Assembly (NCBI RefSeq): GCF_003050705.1
Contig: NZ_QAOG01000002.1
Span: 496,001-560,000 of the forward strand
DNA: 64,000 nucleotides
Direction: 5' to 3'
Source of the DNA: Sphingomonas aurantiaca
GTDB lineage: Bacteria > Pseudomonadota > Alphaproteobacteria > Sphingomonadales > Sphingomonadaceae
Shown here: one piece after another, positions 26,191 to 34,477 of the stretch
Layout of the letters: every line of letters starts with the position of its first letter
Numbering within the stretch: the first letter of the stretch is position 1
Program-made: the position numbers and the translations under genes
Notes under the pieces: generated by a model
Databases searched by the model: none
Told to the model about the DNA's origin: nothing
The model's input: only the letters and a program-made list of their open reading frames with translations

Positions 26191-27789
26191 ATGACCATCG
26201 TCAAGCGCATGAGCTTTATCCTGCTGGCCAGCACCGCCTGCGTCGCGCTGTCGGCATGCGACGGCGCGGACAGCGTCGGCTCGCCGGGTGAAGGCGTGAT
26301 CGTCGTTCCCGCTACGCCGACGCCGAGCCCGACTCCGTCGCCGACGCCCACGCCGACCGCTGGCACGCCCGCCACGTCGTGCCCGACCGGCACCACCGAT
26401 GTCGGCATCATCGGCAACTACCGCTCGTGCCGCCTGCCCTCGGCGATCACCTCGGCGCTCAGCCTGCCGAAGGTCGCAGGCGTCGCCTATGAGATCAACG
26501 GCCGGGTCGATGTTGGTGTCGATGTCGGCGGCGCGGGCAGCGCGCTCGGCGGTATCCCGACGACGCTGACGATCGCCGCGGGCTCGCTGATCTATGCGAA
26601 CACGACGAATTCGGACAACGACTTCATGGTCGTCAACCGCGGGTCGAAGCTGATCGCGGAAGGCACCGAGACCCAGCCGATCATCTTCACCGCGCAGGCC
26701 AACCTGACCGGCGGCGTGAACGATGAATCGCAGGGCCTGTGGGGCGGCATCATCCTGGCCGGTCGCGCGCCGATCTCGAACTGCAACACGACCGTCGCCG
26801 GCGGTTCGGCCGCCTGCGAGAACGTCGTCGAGGGCACCAGCACCGCACTGTACGGCGGCGCCGTGCCGACCGACAGCAGCGGCACCGTCCGCTACGTCCA
26901 GATCCGCTATTCGGGTACCGTCATCAGCCCGAACAACGAGCTGCAGGGCCTGACGCTGGGCGGCACCGGATCGGCGACCGTGCTCGACCATATCCAGATC
27001 CACAACAGCTCGGACGACGGCATCGAGATCTTCGGCGGCCGCAGCAACCTGCGCTATCTCGCGATCACCGGCGCGGATGATGACGGGCTGGATACCGATG
27101 TCGGCTGGCAGGGCTTCGTCCAGTTCGTGCTCGCGATCCAGAAACCGACCAACACGACCGGCGACAATTATTCGACCGAGATCGATTCGAACAACAACGA
27201 GGATGCGCTGCCGCGTCAGCGCTACAATCTGGCGAACTTCACCTTCGTCCAGACCTCGACCGCGACCAACGCGGCGATCCGCCTGCGCGGTGGTGCCGAT
27301 GCGGTGTTCGTCAACGGCATCGTCAGCAATCCGGGCGGCGCGTGCCTCAACGTGATCGCCGGTGCCGATGCCGGCGGCAAGACCACGATCCGTCCTGCCA
27401 ATGCCGCGCTCGAGGATAACGGCCCGCCGGTGTTCAACTCGGTCGTGTTCAGCTGCACCACGCCCTATGCCGAGACCGCGGTCAACGGCATCACGGTGAC
27501 GACCGCCGAGCAGCAGGCGCTGTTCCGCGCCGGCAGCAACAACACCGAGGCGGCGGCTGCCGGATCGGTCTTGACCGGCACGTTCCTGCCCGCCGGCGTG
27601 GCCTCGACGACGACCGCGTTCAATGCCTCGACGCTCAACCCGTCGGGCACCGCGTTCCTGGTGAACACCAGCTATGTCGGCGCGGTCAACGGCAGCACCG
27701 ACACCTGGTATCGCGGTTGGACGTGCAATTCGAACCGCGCGAGCTTCGGCACGACCAGCAGCGCCTGCACGGCGCTCCCGACCAGCTGA
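26191..27789 (+). CDS. Outer-surface lipoprotein with predicted parallel beta-helix
   Basis: A 532-residue lipoprotein. The signal peptide ends in lipobox LSAC with C23 acylated. A Pro/Thr/Ser linker (about residues 41-57, TPTPSPTPSPTPTPT) precedes a large domain rich in Gly, Asn, Ser and Thr with repeating short strands, for example LTIAAGSLIYANTTNSDNDF, LWGGIILAGRAPISNC and SSDDGIEIFGGRSNLRYLAI, typical of right-handed parallel beta-helix proteins. Six or more cysteines are spread through the mature part. I recall this family beside TonB-dependent receptors in several phyla but know no proven function. It is the first gene after the Pho-box-like array and precedes the receptor gene. Confidence 0.82.
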   Translation: MTIVKRMSFILLASTACVALSACDGADSVGSPGEGVIVVPATPTPSPTPSPTPTPTAGTPATSCPTGTTDVGIIGNYRSCRLPSAITSALSLPKVAGVAYEINGRVDVGVDVGGAGSALGGIPTTLTIAAGSLIYANTTNSDNDFMVVNRGSKLIAEGTETQPIIFTAQANLTGGVNDESQGLWGGIILAGRAPISNCNTTVAGGSAACENVVEGTSTALYGGAVPTDSSGTVRYVQIRYSGTVISPNNELQGLTLGGTGSATVLDHIQIHNSSDDGIEIFGGRSNLRYLAITGADDDGLDTDVGWQGFVQFVLAIQKPTNTTGDNYSTEIDSNNNEDALPRQRYNLANFTFVQTSTATNAAIRLRGGADAVFVNGIVSNPGGACLNVIAGADAGGKTTIRPANAALEDNGPPVFNSVVFSCTTPYAETAVNGITVTTAEQQALFRAGSNNTEAAAAGSVLTGTFLPAGVASTTTAFNASTLNPSGTAFLVNTSYVGAVNGSTDTWYRGWTCNSNRASFGTTSSACTALPTS

Positions 27790-27805
27790 TTTCAGCACGT
27801 CGGAC

Positions 27806-27837
27806 ACTGCGCGGGGGGCGGGGGCCCTCCGCGCAGT
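27806..27837 (+). terminator. Hairpin between lipoprotein and receptor genes
   Basis: ACTGCGCGGGGGGC (27806-27819) and GCCCTCCGCGCAGT (27824-27837) pair at 13 of 14 positions around a GGGG loop, followed by CTTCCTT. It could be a partial terminator or an mRNA-stabilising stem that lets the lipoprotein be made in excess over the receptor. Confidence 0.6.
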
Positions 27838-27874
27838 CTTCCTTACCAGAATTCCTCTTGTTGCCGGGGCATCC

Positions 27875-30580
27875 ATGAAGTCATCCGTTCTCGTCTCCGT
27901 CCTGCTTGGGACGACGACACTCGTCCCGGCGCAGGCCTTCGCGCAGTCTGCCCCGGCCGGCAGCGTGGTGTCGCCGCAAGCCGGCACGCCGCTCGAACAG
28001 CGTGCCGATCCGCAGGCCGCGCAGGAGCAGCAGCAGGAGCAGGTCGACGTCTCGACGCCCGGCGGCAACGCAGGGGGCGAGGACATCGTCGTGCTCGGCC
28101 GCAACGTGCCCAACGCGGTCCGTGCCACCGCAGAAGTCGTCAACGTCCTGTCGAGCGCCGACATCGCGCGCACCGGCGAGGGCGACATCGCCGGCGCGCT
28201 CCAGCGGGTCACCGGTCTGTCGGTGGTCGGCAACGGCTTCGTCTATGTCCGCGGTCTCGGCGATCGCTATTCGTCGTCGCTGCTCAACGGATCGCCGCTG
28301 CCCTCGCCCGAGCCGCTGCGTCGCGTCGTGCCGCTCGACATCTTCCCGACCAACGTCATCGCCTCCGCGCTGGTCCAGAAGAGCTATTCGGTGAACTATC
28401 CCGGCGAATTCGGCGGCGGCGTCATCAACCTGACGACCAAGGCCGTGCCCGAAAAGTCCTTTTTCCAGATCGGCGGTTCGCTCGGCGCGGACACCGTCAC
28501 GACCAGCGAACTCGGCTATGTCTATGATGGCGGCAAGAACGACTGGGCAGGCTTCGACAGTGGCGAGCGCAAGGTGCCCGGCTTCATCAAGCAGGCAGGC
28601 AAGGCCGGCACGTCGCCGAGCTCGGCCGATCTGACGACGATGTCGAACGCGAAGACCACCTTGCTCCAGCGCAACAACCAGCTGCCCGCCAACTGGTCGG
28701 GCGAGGCGAGCTTCGGCACGTCGACCGATATCGGCAGCACCCGGCTCGGCGTGATCGCGGCCGGCGGGATCAGCAACACGTGGCGGACGCGCGACAACCG
28801 CCAGCAGCAGACCGACGACATTGACGGCGGCCTCACGAACGATTTCCGCACCGTCCTCACGGACAACCGCGCGGTCGTGAACGGCCTGCTCGGCTTCGGC
28901 GCGGAGTTCGGCGAGAACAAGATCCGCTGGACCAACCTGTATATCCACGACACCGTCAAGCAGGGCCGGCTGAGCGAGGGCAACACCGCAAACATCGGCA
29001 TCCCGTCGCCTTACGACGTACCCGCGTTCATCACGCAGAACACCAGCTGGTTCGAACGCCAGTTGATCGACACGCAGCTGACGGGCGAGTTCAAGTTCGG
29101 CAACTTCGCGTTCGACACGCGCGGCAGCTATGCCAAGACCGAGCGCAACTCGCCGTACGAGCGCCAGTTCACCTACGAATACAGCCCGACCGTGAAGGAC
29201 TATGTCAACAGCCTCGCAGGGCTCCAGAGCGCGTCGGTGGCGTTCAGCGAACTGAGCGAACAGCTCTGGTCGGGGCAGGCGAGCCTCACTTGGAACGTGC
29301 CGTTCGACCGGCCGTTCGCGCTGTCCGCGGGCTATGCGTATAACGACACGACCCGCGACTCGAGCCGCTACACCTTCCAATATGCCGGCGCGAACAATGC
29401 CGGGTTGTCGCTGGCGGTGTCGCAGCTGCGTCCCGATTACCTGCTGTCCGATTACACCGTGCAGACCAACGGCATCTATCTGCGCAACACCTCGTCGGAC
29501 CAGGGTGCGGCGACCTATGATGCGGCGCTCAAGGTCCACGGCGTCTACGGCCAGCTCGAGGGCGAGATCCTCGACGGGCTGCGCGCGACCGTCGGCGTGC
29601 GGTACGAAACCGCGAAGGAGAGCGTGACCGCATCGGCGAACCGCGGCAGCACGCGTCTGAACAATGATTATTTCCTGCCCGCGGTGACGGTCACCTATAA
29701 TTTCGCGGACGACATGCAGGCTCGGGTGCACTTCTCGAAGACGCTGGCCCGCCCGCAGTTCCGCGAACTCGCGCCGCAGCTGTACCAGGATTTCGACTCC
29801 GATCGCCTGTTCATCGGCAACGCGTTCCTGCAGGATTCGCAGCTGTATAACGCCGAAGCGCGCTACGAATGGTATTTCGCGCGCGACCAGAAGTTCAGCC
29901 TGGCCGGCTTCTACAAGCGGATCGAGAACCCGATCGAGGCGGTCGCGTTCTTCCCCGGCGGCGATCGCCTGCAGACCGGTTTCGCCAACGCGCCCGAAGC
30001 CAAGTTGTATGGCGGCGAGACCGAGTTCCAGAAATACGTCAATCTCGACGGGCTCGGCGGCGACTGGCTGGCGACGCGCCGGCTCGTGCTGATCGCGAAC
30101 TACACCTACACGCACTCGGCGATCAAAGCCGACGACACGCTGATCGCCAGCCCGATCCAGTCGGGGGCGCAGGTCCAGACGCTGCCCGCCAACGTGCTGT
30201 TCCAGGACGGCGCGCCGCTGGTCGGCCAGTCGGATCACCTCGTCAATCTGCAGCTCGGGATCGAGGACAAGTCGAGCCTGTCGCAGCTGACGCTGTTGTT
30301 CAACTATGCCAGCAACCGCGTGACCAACCGCGGTCCGGTCGGCGGCGGCAGCGGCCTGCGCCTGCCCGACCTGATCGAGAAGCCCGGCATCCGCTTCGAC
30401 GTCGTCGCCCGCCAGGGGATCGAGTTCGACGGCAAGCAGATCGAGGTTAAATTCGAGGGCCGCAACCTGACCGGTACCGGCTACCGCGAATATCAGTCGT
30501 TCGACAACGGGGCCCAGGTCGACATCAACCGCTACAAGCTGGGCCGCGTCTTCACGCTGGGCGCAAGCGTCCAGTTCTAA
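27875..30580 (+). CDS. TonB-dependent outer-membrane receptor
   Basis: A 901-residue receptor starting at MKSSVLVSVLLG with a signal peptide ending AFAQ. A plug domain begins near EDIVVLGRNVPNAVRATAEV (TonB-box-like EDIVVLG) and includes GFVYVRGLGDRYSSSLLNG and YPGEFGGGVINLTTKAV. The remaining part is a long beta-barrel ending in the consensus terminal phenylalanine (FTLGASVQF). The substrate is unknown. It follows the lipoprotein gene by 85 bp with a hairpin between, so both probably answer to the Pho-like array. A perfect 14-bp hairpin follows the stop. Confidence 0.92.
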   Translation: MKSSVLVSVLLGTTTLVPAQAFAQSAPAGSVVSPQAGTPLEQRADPQAAQEQQQEQVDVSTPGGNAGGEDIVVLGRNVPNAVRATAEVVNVLSSADIARTGEGDIAGALQRVTGLSVVGNGFVYVRGLGDRYSSSLLNGSPLPSPEPLRRVVPLDIFPTNVIASALVQKSYSVNYPGEFGGGVINLTTKAVPEKSFFQIGGSLGADTVTTSELGYVYDGGKNDWAGFDSGERKVPGFIKQAGKAGTSPSSADLTTMSNAKTTLLQRNNQLPANWSGEASFGTSTDIGSTRLGVIAAGGISNTWRTRDNRQQQTDDIDGGLTNDFRTVLTDNRAVVNGLLGFGAEFGENKIRWTNLYIHDTVKQGRLSEGNTANIGIPSPYDVPAFITQNTSWFERQLIDTQLTGEFKFGNFAFDTRGSYAKTERNSPYERQFTYEYSPTVKDYVNSLAGLQSASVAFSELSEQLWSGQASLTWNVPFDRPFALSAGYAYNDTTRDSSRYTFQYAGANNAGLSLAVSQLRPDYLLSDYTVQTNGIYLRNTSSDQGAATYDAALKVHGVYGQLEGEILDGLRATVGVRYETAKESVTASANRGSTRLNNDYFLPAVTVTYNFADDMQARVHFSKTLARPQFRELAPQLYQDFDSDRLFIGNAFLQDSQLYNAEARYEWYFARDQKFSLAGFYKRIENPIEAVAFFPGGDRLQTGFANAPEAKLYGGETEFQKYVNLDGLGGDWLATRRLVLIANYTYTHSAIKADDTLIASPIQSGAQVQTLPANVLFQDGAPLVGQSDHLVNLQLGIEDKSSLSQLTLLFNYASNRVTNRGPVGGGSGLRLPDLIEKPGIRFDVVARQGIEFDGKQIEVKFEGRNLTGTGYREYQSFDNGAQVDINRYKLGRVFTLGASVQF

Positions 30581-30595
30581 GGCGAGCTTGTACTG

Positions 30596-30628
30596 TTACA
30601 CCACCCCGGGTTTGCCGGGGTGGTGTAA
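30596..30628. terminator. Bidirectional hairpin between receptor and P4H-like gene
   Basis: TTACACCACCCCGG (30596-30609) and CCGGGGTGGTGTAA (30615-30628) are perfectly complementary with a 5-base loop. It sits between two convergent genes. Because the arms end in TAA/TTA, T-rich tails exist on both strands only weakly. Confidence 0.7.
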
Positions 30629-30649
30629 TTCGGTGAGCGCCGCCGGGCG

Positions 30650-31306
30650 TCACCGCCATTCCTTCTCCCGAAACCATTTCGTGATGACGTATTTGACCCC
30701 CGCGCGTACCTTCATTCCGTGATGCAGCGTGGCCGCGTTGAGCGATCCGTCCGCACGTCGGTTGTTCCAGGCCAGCAGCTTGCCCGTCTCCGGCTGGACG
30801 ATCTTGTCGATCGCCTTGAAGCGGGTCGCGCCGCCCGCCTCGGGCTGGTTGAGATAGACCATGACGGTCCACGTCCGGTTGCCCGCAACCCCGCAATAAC
30901 GCTGATAGTCGACGCCGTTCGGCTCGAAATAATCGGTGTGTCCCTTGAACTCCTGCCCGACCGCGTAGCGCTGCCCCTGCAACGGCTCGCCATGCGCCGG
31001 GTCGAGCCCGGTCAGCGCGAGGATCCGGCGTTCGACCTCGATGACCACCAGGTCGCTCGCGGACAGGTCGCCCGTCTCGCTCGTCCGATAGCTCGCATCG
31101 CCGTTCGAATCGGAGATCGTCGACGGCCGTCGCACCGCATCGATCCGCTCGATCAACGCCGCGCACAGATCCGCCGGCAGGAAATCGCGGCGCACGAACA
31201 GATCGAGCTTCGCGCTCGGCACGCGTTGCACCCCCGGCACCGACAGGCGCGCGATGATCGGTTCGGGAGGCAGGCCGGAGCCGCTGGTGGGAAGATGCTC
31301 GGACAT
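30650..31306 (-). CDS. 2OG-Fe(II) oxygenase, prolyl 4-hydroxylase-like
   Basis: A 218-residue protein of the P4H alpha-subunit-like family. The Fe(II) ligands are H123 and D125 in GHTDYFEPN and H195 in TLHHGMKV; K205 in GVKYVITKWFREK should bind 2-oxoglutarate. ETGKLLAWNN precedes the second histidine as in related enzymes. No signal peptide is visible. The start at MSEHLPTSG is preferred to an upstream ATG 12 codons earlier. Bacterial members hydroxylate proline or other residues in proteins or peptides; the substrate here is unknown. It lies between the receptor pair and the T2SS operon. Confidence 0.9.
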   Translation of the reverse strand: MSEHLPTSGSGLPPEPIIARLSVPGVQRVPSAKLDLFVRRDFLPADLCAALIERIDAVRRPSTISDSNGDASYRTSETGDLSASDLVVIEVERRILALTGLDPAHGEPLQGQRYAVGQEFKGHTDYFEPNGVDYQRYCGVAGNRTWTVMVYLNQPEAGGATRFKAIDKIVQPETGKLLAWNNRRADGSLNAATLHHGMKVRAGVKYVITKWFREKEWR

Positions 31307-31440
31307 CCGCGTCTTCTGCCAAGCCGAACGGCATTGCGCCACCCCGCGGAATCGGCGCCGACGACGCGCAAGGCATTGACGCGGAATTGTAACATGGCAT
31401 GCCTACGCGACGAGATGCGGGGAATTGGGGTGGATCGCGC

Positions 31441-32259
31441 ATGCGATTGAAGCTGGACGCGCGGGCGCGCCGTATCTTGCGGCGTATGCCGGTTGTGAAT
31501 GTCTATAGTGTCGTCGAACTCGCGCTGCTGGCCGGGCTTGCGGTGCAGTGCGCGCGGCTGGCCTGGACGATCGTCACGCCGATCACGCCGCTCGGCGACT
31601 GGCGCCCGGCCACGCCGATGGTCGTCGGTGCGCCCGCCGACATCCTGCGCGGGTTCGATCCGTTCTTCCGTCTCGGGGGTGCCGCGGGCCAGCCCGCCAC
31701 CGTCACATCGCTGCAACTCACGCTGTTCGGCACGCGCATGGACGAGGCGATGGGCCGCAGTTCCGCGATCATCGCCGGCCCCGACGGCGTTCAGCAAAGC
31801 GTGGCGATCGGCGACGAGATTCAGCCCGGCGTGCGCCTCAAGGCGGTCGCGTTCGATCACGTCACGATCGATCGCGGCGGCGCGGATGAGGATCTGTTCC
31901 TCGACCAGTCCGGCGCCGTCACGCCGGTCGTCCCCGGTGCAGCACCCGCAGGGGCAGCTTCGCCTGCGATCGGCATCCCGGTCTCGCAACTGCGCACCGA
32001 GATCGGCTTCATCCCGCGGATCGATGGCGGCCGGATCAGCGGGCTCACCGTCCGCGCGCAAGGGTCGGGCGCTGCCTTCCGCGCGGCGGGGCTCAAGGAC
32101 GGCGACGTCGTGACCTCGATCGGCGGCCGTCCCGTCTCGGGCCCCGGCGATCTCGACCGGATCGCCAAGGATTTCGCGGGCGGCGGCAACGTCCCCATCA
32201 CCGTAGAACGCGGCGAGGATACCCTGCCGCTCGCCATCACGATCGCGCCCCCCAAATGA
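31441..32259 (+). CDS. gspC: Type II secretion protein GspC
   Basis: A 272-residue inner-membrane protein. A short cytoplasmic N-terminus is followed by a TM segment (about residues 22-45), the GspC homology region (LQLTLFGTRMDEAMGRSSAIIA) and, after a Pro/Ala linker, a PDZ-like domain (FRAAGLKDGDVVTSIGGRPV). It links the inner-membrane platform to the secretin. ATG at 31441 chosen; the frame extends 14 codons upstream. It opens a thirteen-kilobase-scale gsp operon in which almost every gene overlaps the next. Confidence 0.92.
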   Translation: MRLKLDARARRILRRMPVVNVYSVVELALLAGLAVQCARLAWTIVTPITPLGDWRPATPMVVGAPADILRGFDPFFRLGGAAGQPATVTSLQLTLFGTRMDEAMGRSSAIIAGPDGVQQSVAIGDEIQPGVRLKAVAFDHVTIDRGGADEDLFLDQSGAVTPVVPGAAPAGAASPAIGIPVSQLRTEIGFIPRIDGGRISGLTVRAQGSGAAFRAAGLKDGDVVTSIGGRPVSGPGDLDRIAKDFAGGGNVPITVERGEDTLPLAITIAPPK

Positions 32260-32269
32260 AAACGGCCCA

Positions 32270-34477
32270 ATGAAAAAGCTTCTTCTCGGTCCGGTCGTCG
32301 CGCTCGCGTTGGCGGTTGGCGTCCATGCGCAGACCACGCTCAACGTCCGTGACGCCGATATCCGCGCGTTCATCGCCGATGCTGCGAAGGTCACCGGCCG
32401 CACCTTCATCATCGACAACCGCGTCGCCGGCAAGGTGACCGTGGTCACCGATCGCCCGCTGTCGCGCTCCGAATATTTCGAGGTCTTCCTCTCGACGTTG
32501 CGCGCCAACGGCCTGATCGCGGTGCCGACCTCGGGCGGTGCCTTCCGCGTCCAGCCGCTCGACAACGCCGCGTCGCAGCCGAGCCGGATCGGCGTCGCGG
32601 GCGCCGCGCGCAACAGCTATGTCACCGAGATCGTCCGCCTCCGCGCGATCGATGCGCAGTCGGCGGTCGAAACCGTCCGCCCGCTCGTCAGCGCGCAAGG
32701 CTCGGTCAGCGCGAACCGCGGCGGCAACAGCCTCGTCATCGTCGACTTCGCCGACAATATCCGCCGGATTCGCGAGGTCCTGCGCCGGATCGACGCCGAC
32801 ACCTCGTCGACCCGCGTCGTCGCGCTCAAGAACGCCAGCGCGAAGGAAATCGCGACCGCGCTCCAGGGGCTGATCGGCACGGGCACCGGCGGCGGGCAGG
32901 GCGGTGCGGCCGCGACCGGACCGAGCGCCTCGGTTGTCGCGGTCGAGGGCTCGAACGCGGTCGCTCTGCGCGGCGATCCGACCACCGTCGCCCGCCTCGC
33001 GCAGGTCGCCGCCGACCTCGACCAGAAGGCGCGCAACGGCACCGAGATCAAGGTCGTCTTCCTCGAGAATGCTGACGCCGAGCAGTTGCTGCCGGTCCTC
33101 CAGGAACTCGTGGGCCAGACCCCGACACAGCCCGTCCAGACCGCCTTGTCGCGCTCGAATTTCGGATCGAGCAGCACCAACGGGGCATCCGGCGGCCAGT
33201 CGAACATCTCGCAGCCACAGGTCAACCAGTCGATCCCGAGCTCGGGCGGGTCGGGTGGCTCGGGGCAGCCAGCGATCACCGCGGCCGGGGGCAAGACCGC
33301 CGCGGTCGTCACGCGTTTTGCAGGGGCGAACGCGATCGTCATCGCCGCGCCCGCCGAGATTCAGCGCCAGCTCAACGAGGTCGTCCGCCAGCTCGACATG
33401 CGCCGCGAACAGGTGCTGGTCGAGGCGATCGTCGCCGAAGTGTCGGACACGACGGCGCGCACGCTCGGCGCGCAGTTCATCGTCGGCGATCCGAGCGGCG
33501 GCGCGTTCGGCGCATCGACCTTCTCGAATTCCGCGCCCAACATCCTGCAGATCGCCGGCGCGATTGGCGCGACCCAGCTCAGCACGTCGAAAACGACGAC
33601 GAACAACACCGACGGCAGCACGACGACGACCGAGACCACCAGCGGCGCGGCCGATACGCTGCAACAGTCGGCGATCAGTTCGATCCTGGCCGCGACCGGC
33701 GGGTTCGGCGGGTTCGGCGGCAAGATCGGCAGCACCTTTTTCGGCGCGATCATCAACGCGGTGAAGAGCGACACGCAGTCGAACCTGCTCCAGGTCCCGC
33801 ACCTCGTCACGCTCGACAACCAGGAGGCGCACAGCCTGGTCGGGCAGGAGATCCCGATCACCACGGGGCAGGCGCTCAGCACCAATTTCGACAACGCGTT
33901 CCGCACCACGCAGCGCCAGAATGTCGGCATCGAGCTGACCGTGCGGCCGCAGGTGAACTCGAGCGGCACGGTGAAGCTCAACCTCCGCCTCGAAGTCAGC
34001 TCGATCGCGGGGCCTGTCTCAAGCGACAACAGCGACCTGATCCTCAACAAACGCGAGGTCGAGACCGTCCGCACCGTCGACGACGGCCAGATCGCGGTGA
34101 TCAGCGGCCTGCTCGACGACAATGAGCGCCGCACGATCGAGAAGATCCCGCTGCTCGGCGACATCCCCGTGCTCGGCCATCTGTTCACGTCGAAGGCCAA
34201 GCAGCGCTCGAAGACCAATTTGATGATCTTCATCCGCCCGACGATCCTGCGCACCGCGGAGGACAGCCGCAAGCTGACCGAGCAGCGCTACGGCTATGTC
34301 CGGCTGCAACAGGGCTTGCAGGATCCGGGTGCCGAGCCGTCGATTGACCAGCTCGTCCGCGATTACATGGGCGCGGCGCCGCCGATCCCGTCGGCGCCGA
34401 TCCCCGGCAGCATCGAGGACCCCCGCGTCGCCGTGCCGGTGCGCACCTCGACGATGGTCGTGCGGCCCAAGCGATGA
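32270..34477 (+). CDS. gspD: Type II secretion secretin GspD
   Basis: A 735-residue secretin. The signal peptide ends AVGVHA; N0 begins with LNVRDADIRAFIADAAKVTG, followed by three N-type domains with low-complexity Gly/Ser/Gln linkers, and the secretin domain with QVLVEAIVAEVSDTTARTLG, VPHLVTLDNQEAHSLVGQEI and VGIELTVRPQVNSSGTVKLN. The C-terminal S-domain region is short. It forms the outer-membrane channel. Its stop overlaps the gspE start (ATGA). Confidence 0.95.
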   Translation: MKKLLLGPVVALALAVGVHAQTTLNVRDADIRAFIADAAKVTGRTFIIDNRVAGKVTVVTDRPLSRSEYFEVFLSTLRANGLIAVPTSGGAFRVQPLDNAASQPSRIGVAGAARNSYVTEIVRLRAIDAQSAVETVRPLVSAQGSVSANRGGNSLVIVDFADNIRRIREVLRRIDADTSSTRVVALKNASAKEIATALQGLIGTGTGGGQGGAAATGPSASVVAVEGSNAVALRGDPTTVARLAQVAADLDQKARNGTEIKVVFLENADAEQLLPVLQELVGQTPTQPVQTALSRSNFGSSSTNGASGGQSNISQPQVNQSIPSSGGSGGSGQPAITAAGGKTAAVVTRFAGANAIVIAAPAEIQRQLNEVVRQLDMRREQVLVEAIVAEVSDTTARTLGAQFIVGDPSGGAFGASTFSNSAPNILQIAGAIGATQLSTSKTTTNNTDGSTTTTETTSGAADTLQQSAISSILAATGGFGGFGGKIGSTFFGAIINAVKSDTQSNLLQVPHLVTLDNQEAHSLVGQEIPITTGQALSTNFDNAFRTTQRQNVGIELTVRPQVNSSGTVKLNLRLEVSSIAGPVSSDNSDLILNKREVETVRTVDDGQIAVISGLLDDNERRTIEKIPLLGDIPVLGHLFTSKAKQRSKTNLMIFIRPTILRTAEDSRKLTEQRYGYVRLQQGLQDPGAEPSIDQLVRDYMGAAPPIPSAPIPGSIEDPRVAVPVRTSTMVVRPKR

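Noticed and set aside
26122..30238. Very long open frames on the minus strand opposite the lipoprotein and receptor genes
   Set aside because: They are rich in Arg, Gly and His, have no recognisable domain and mirror the codon bias of the plus-strand genes, as expected for GC-rich antisense frames.
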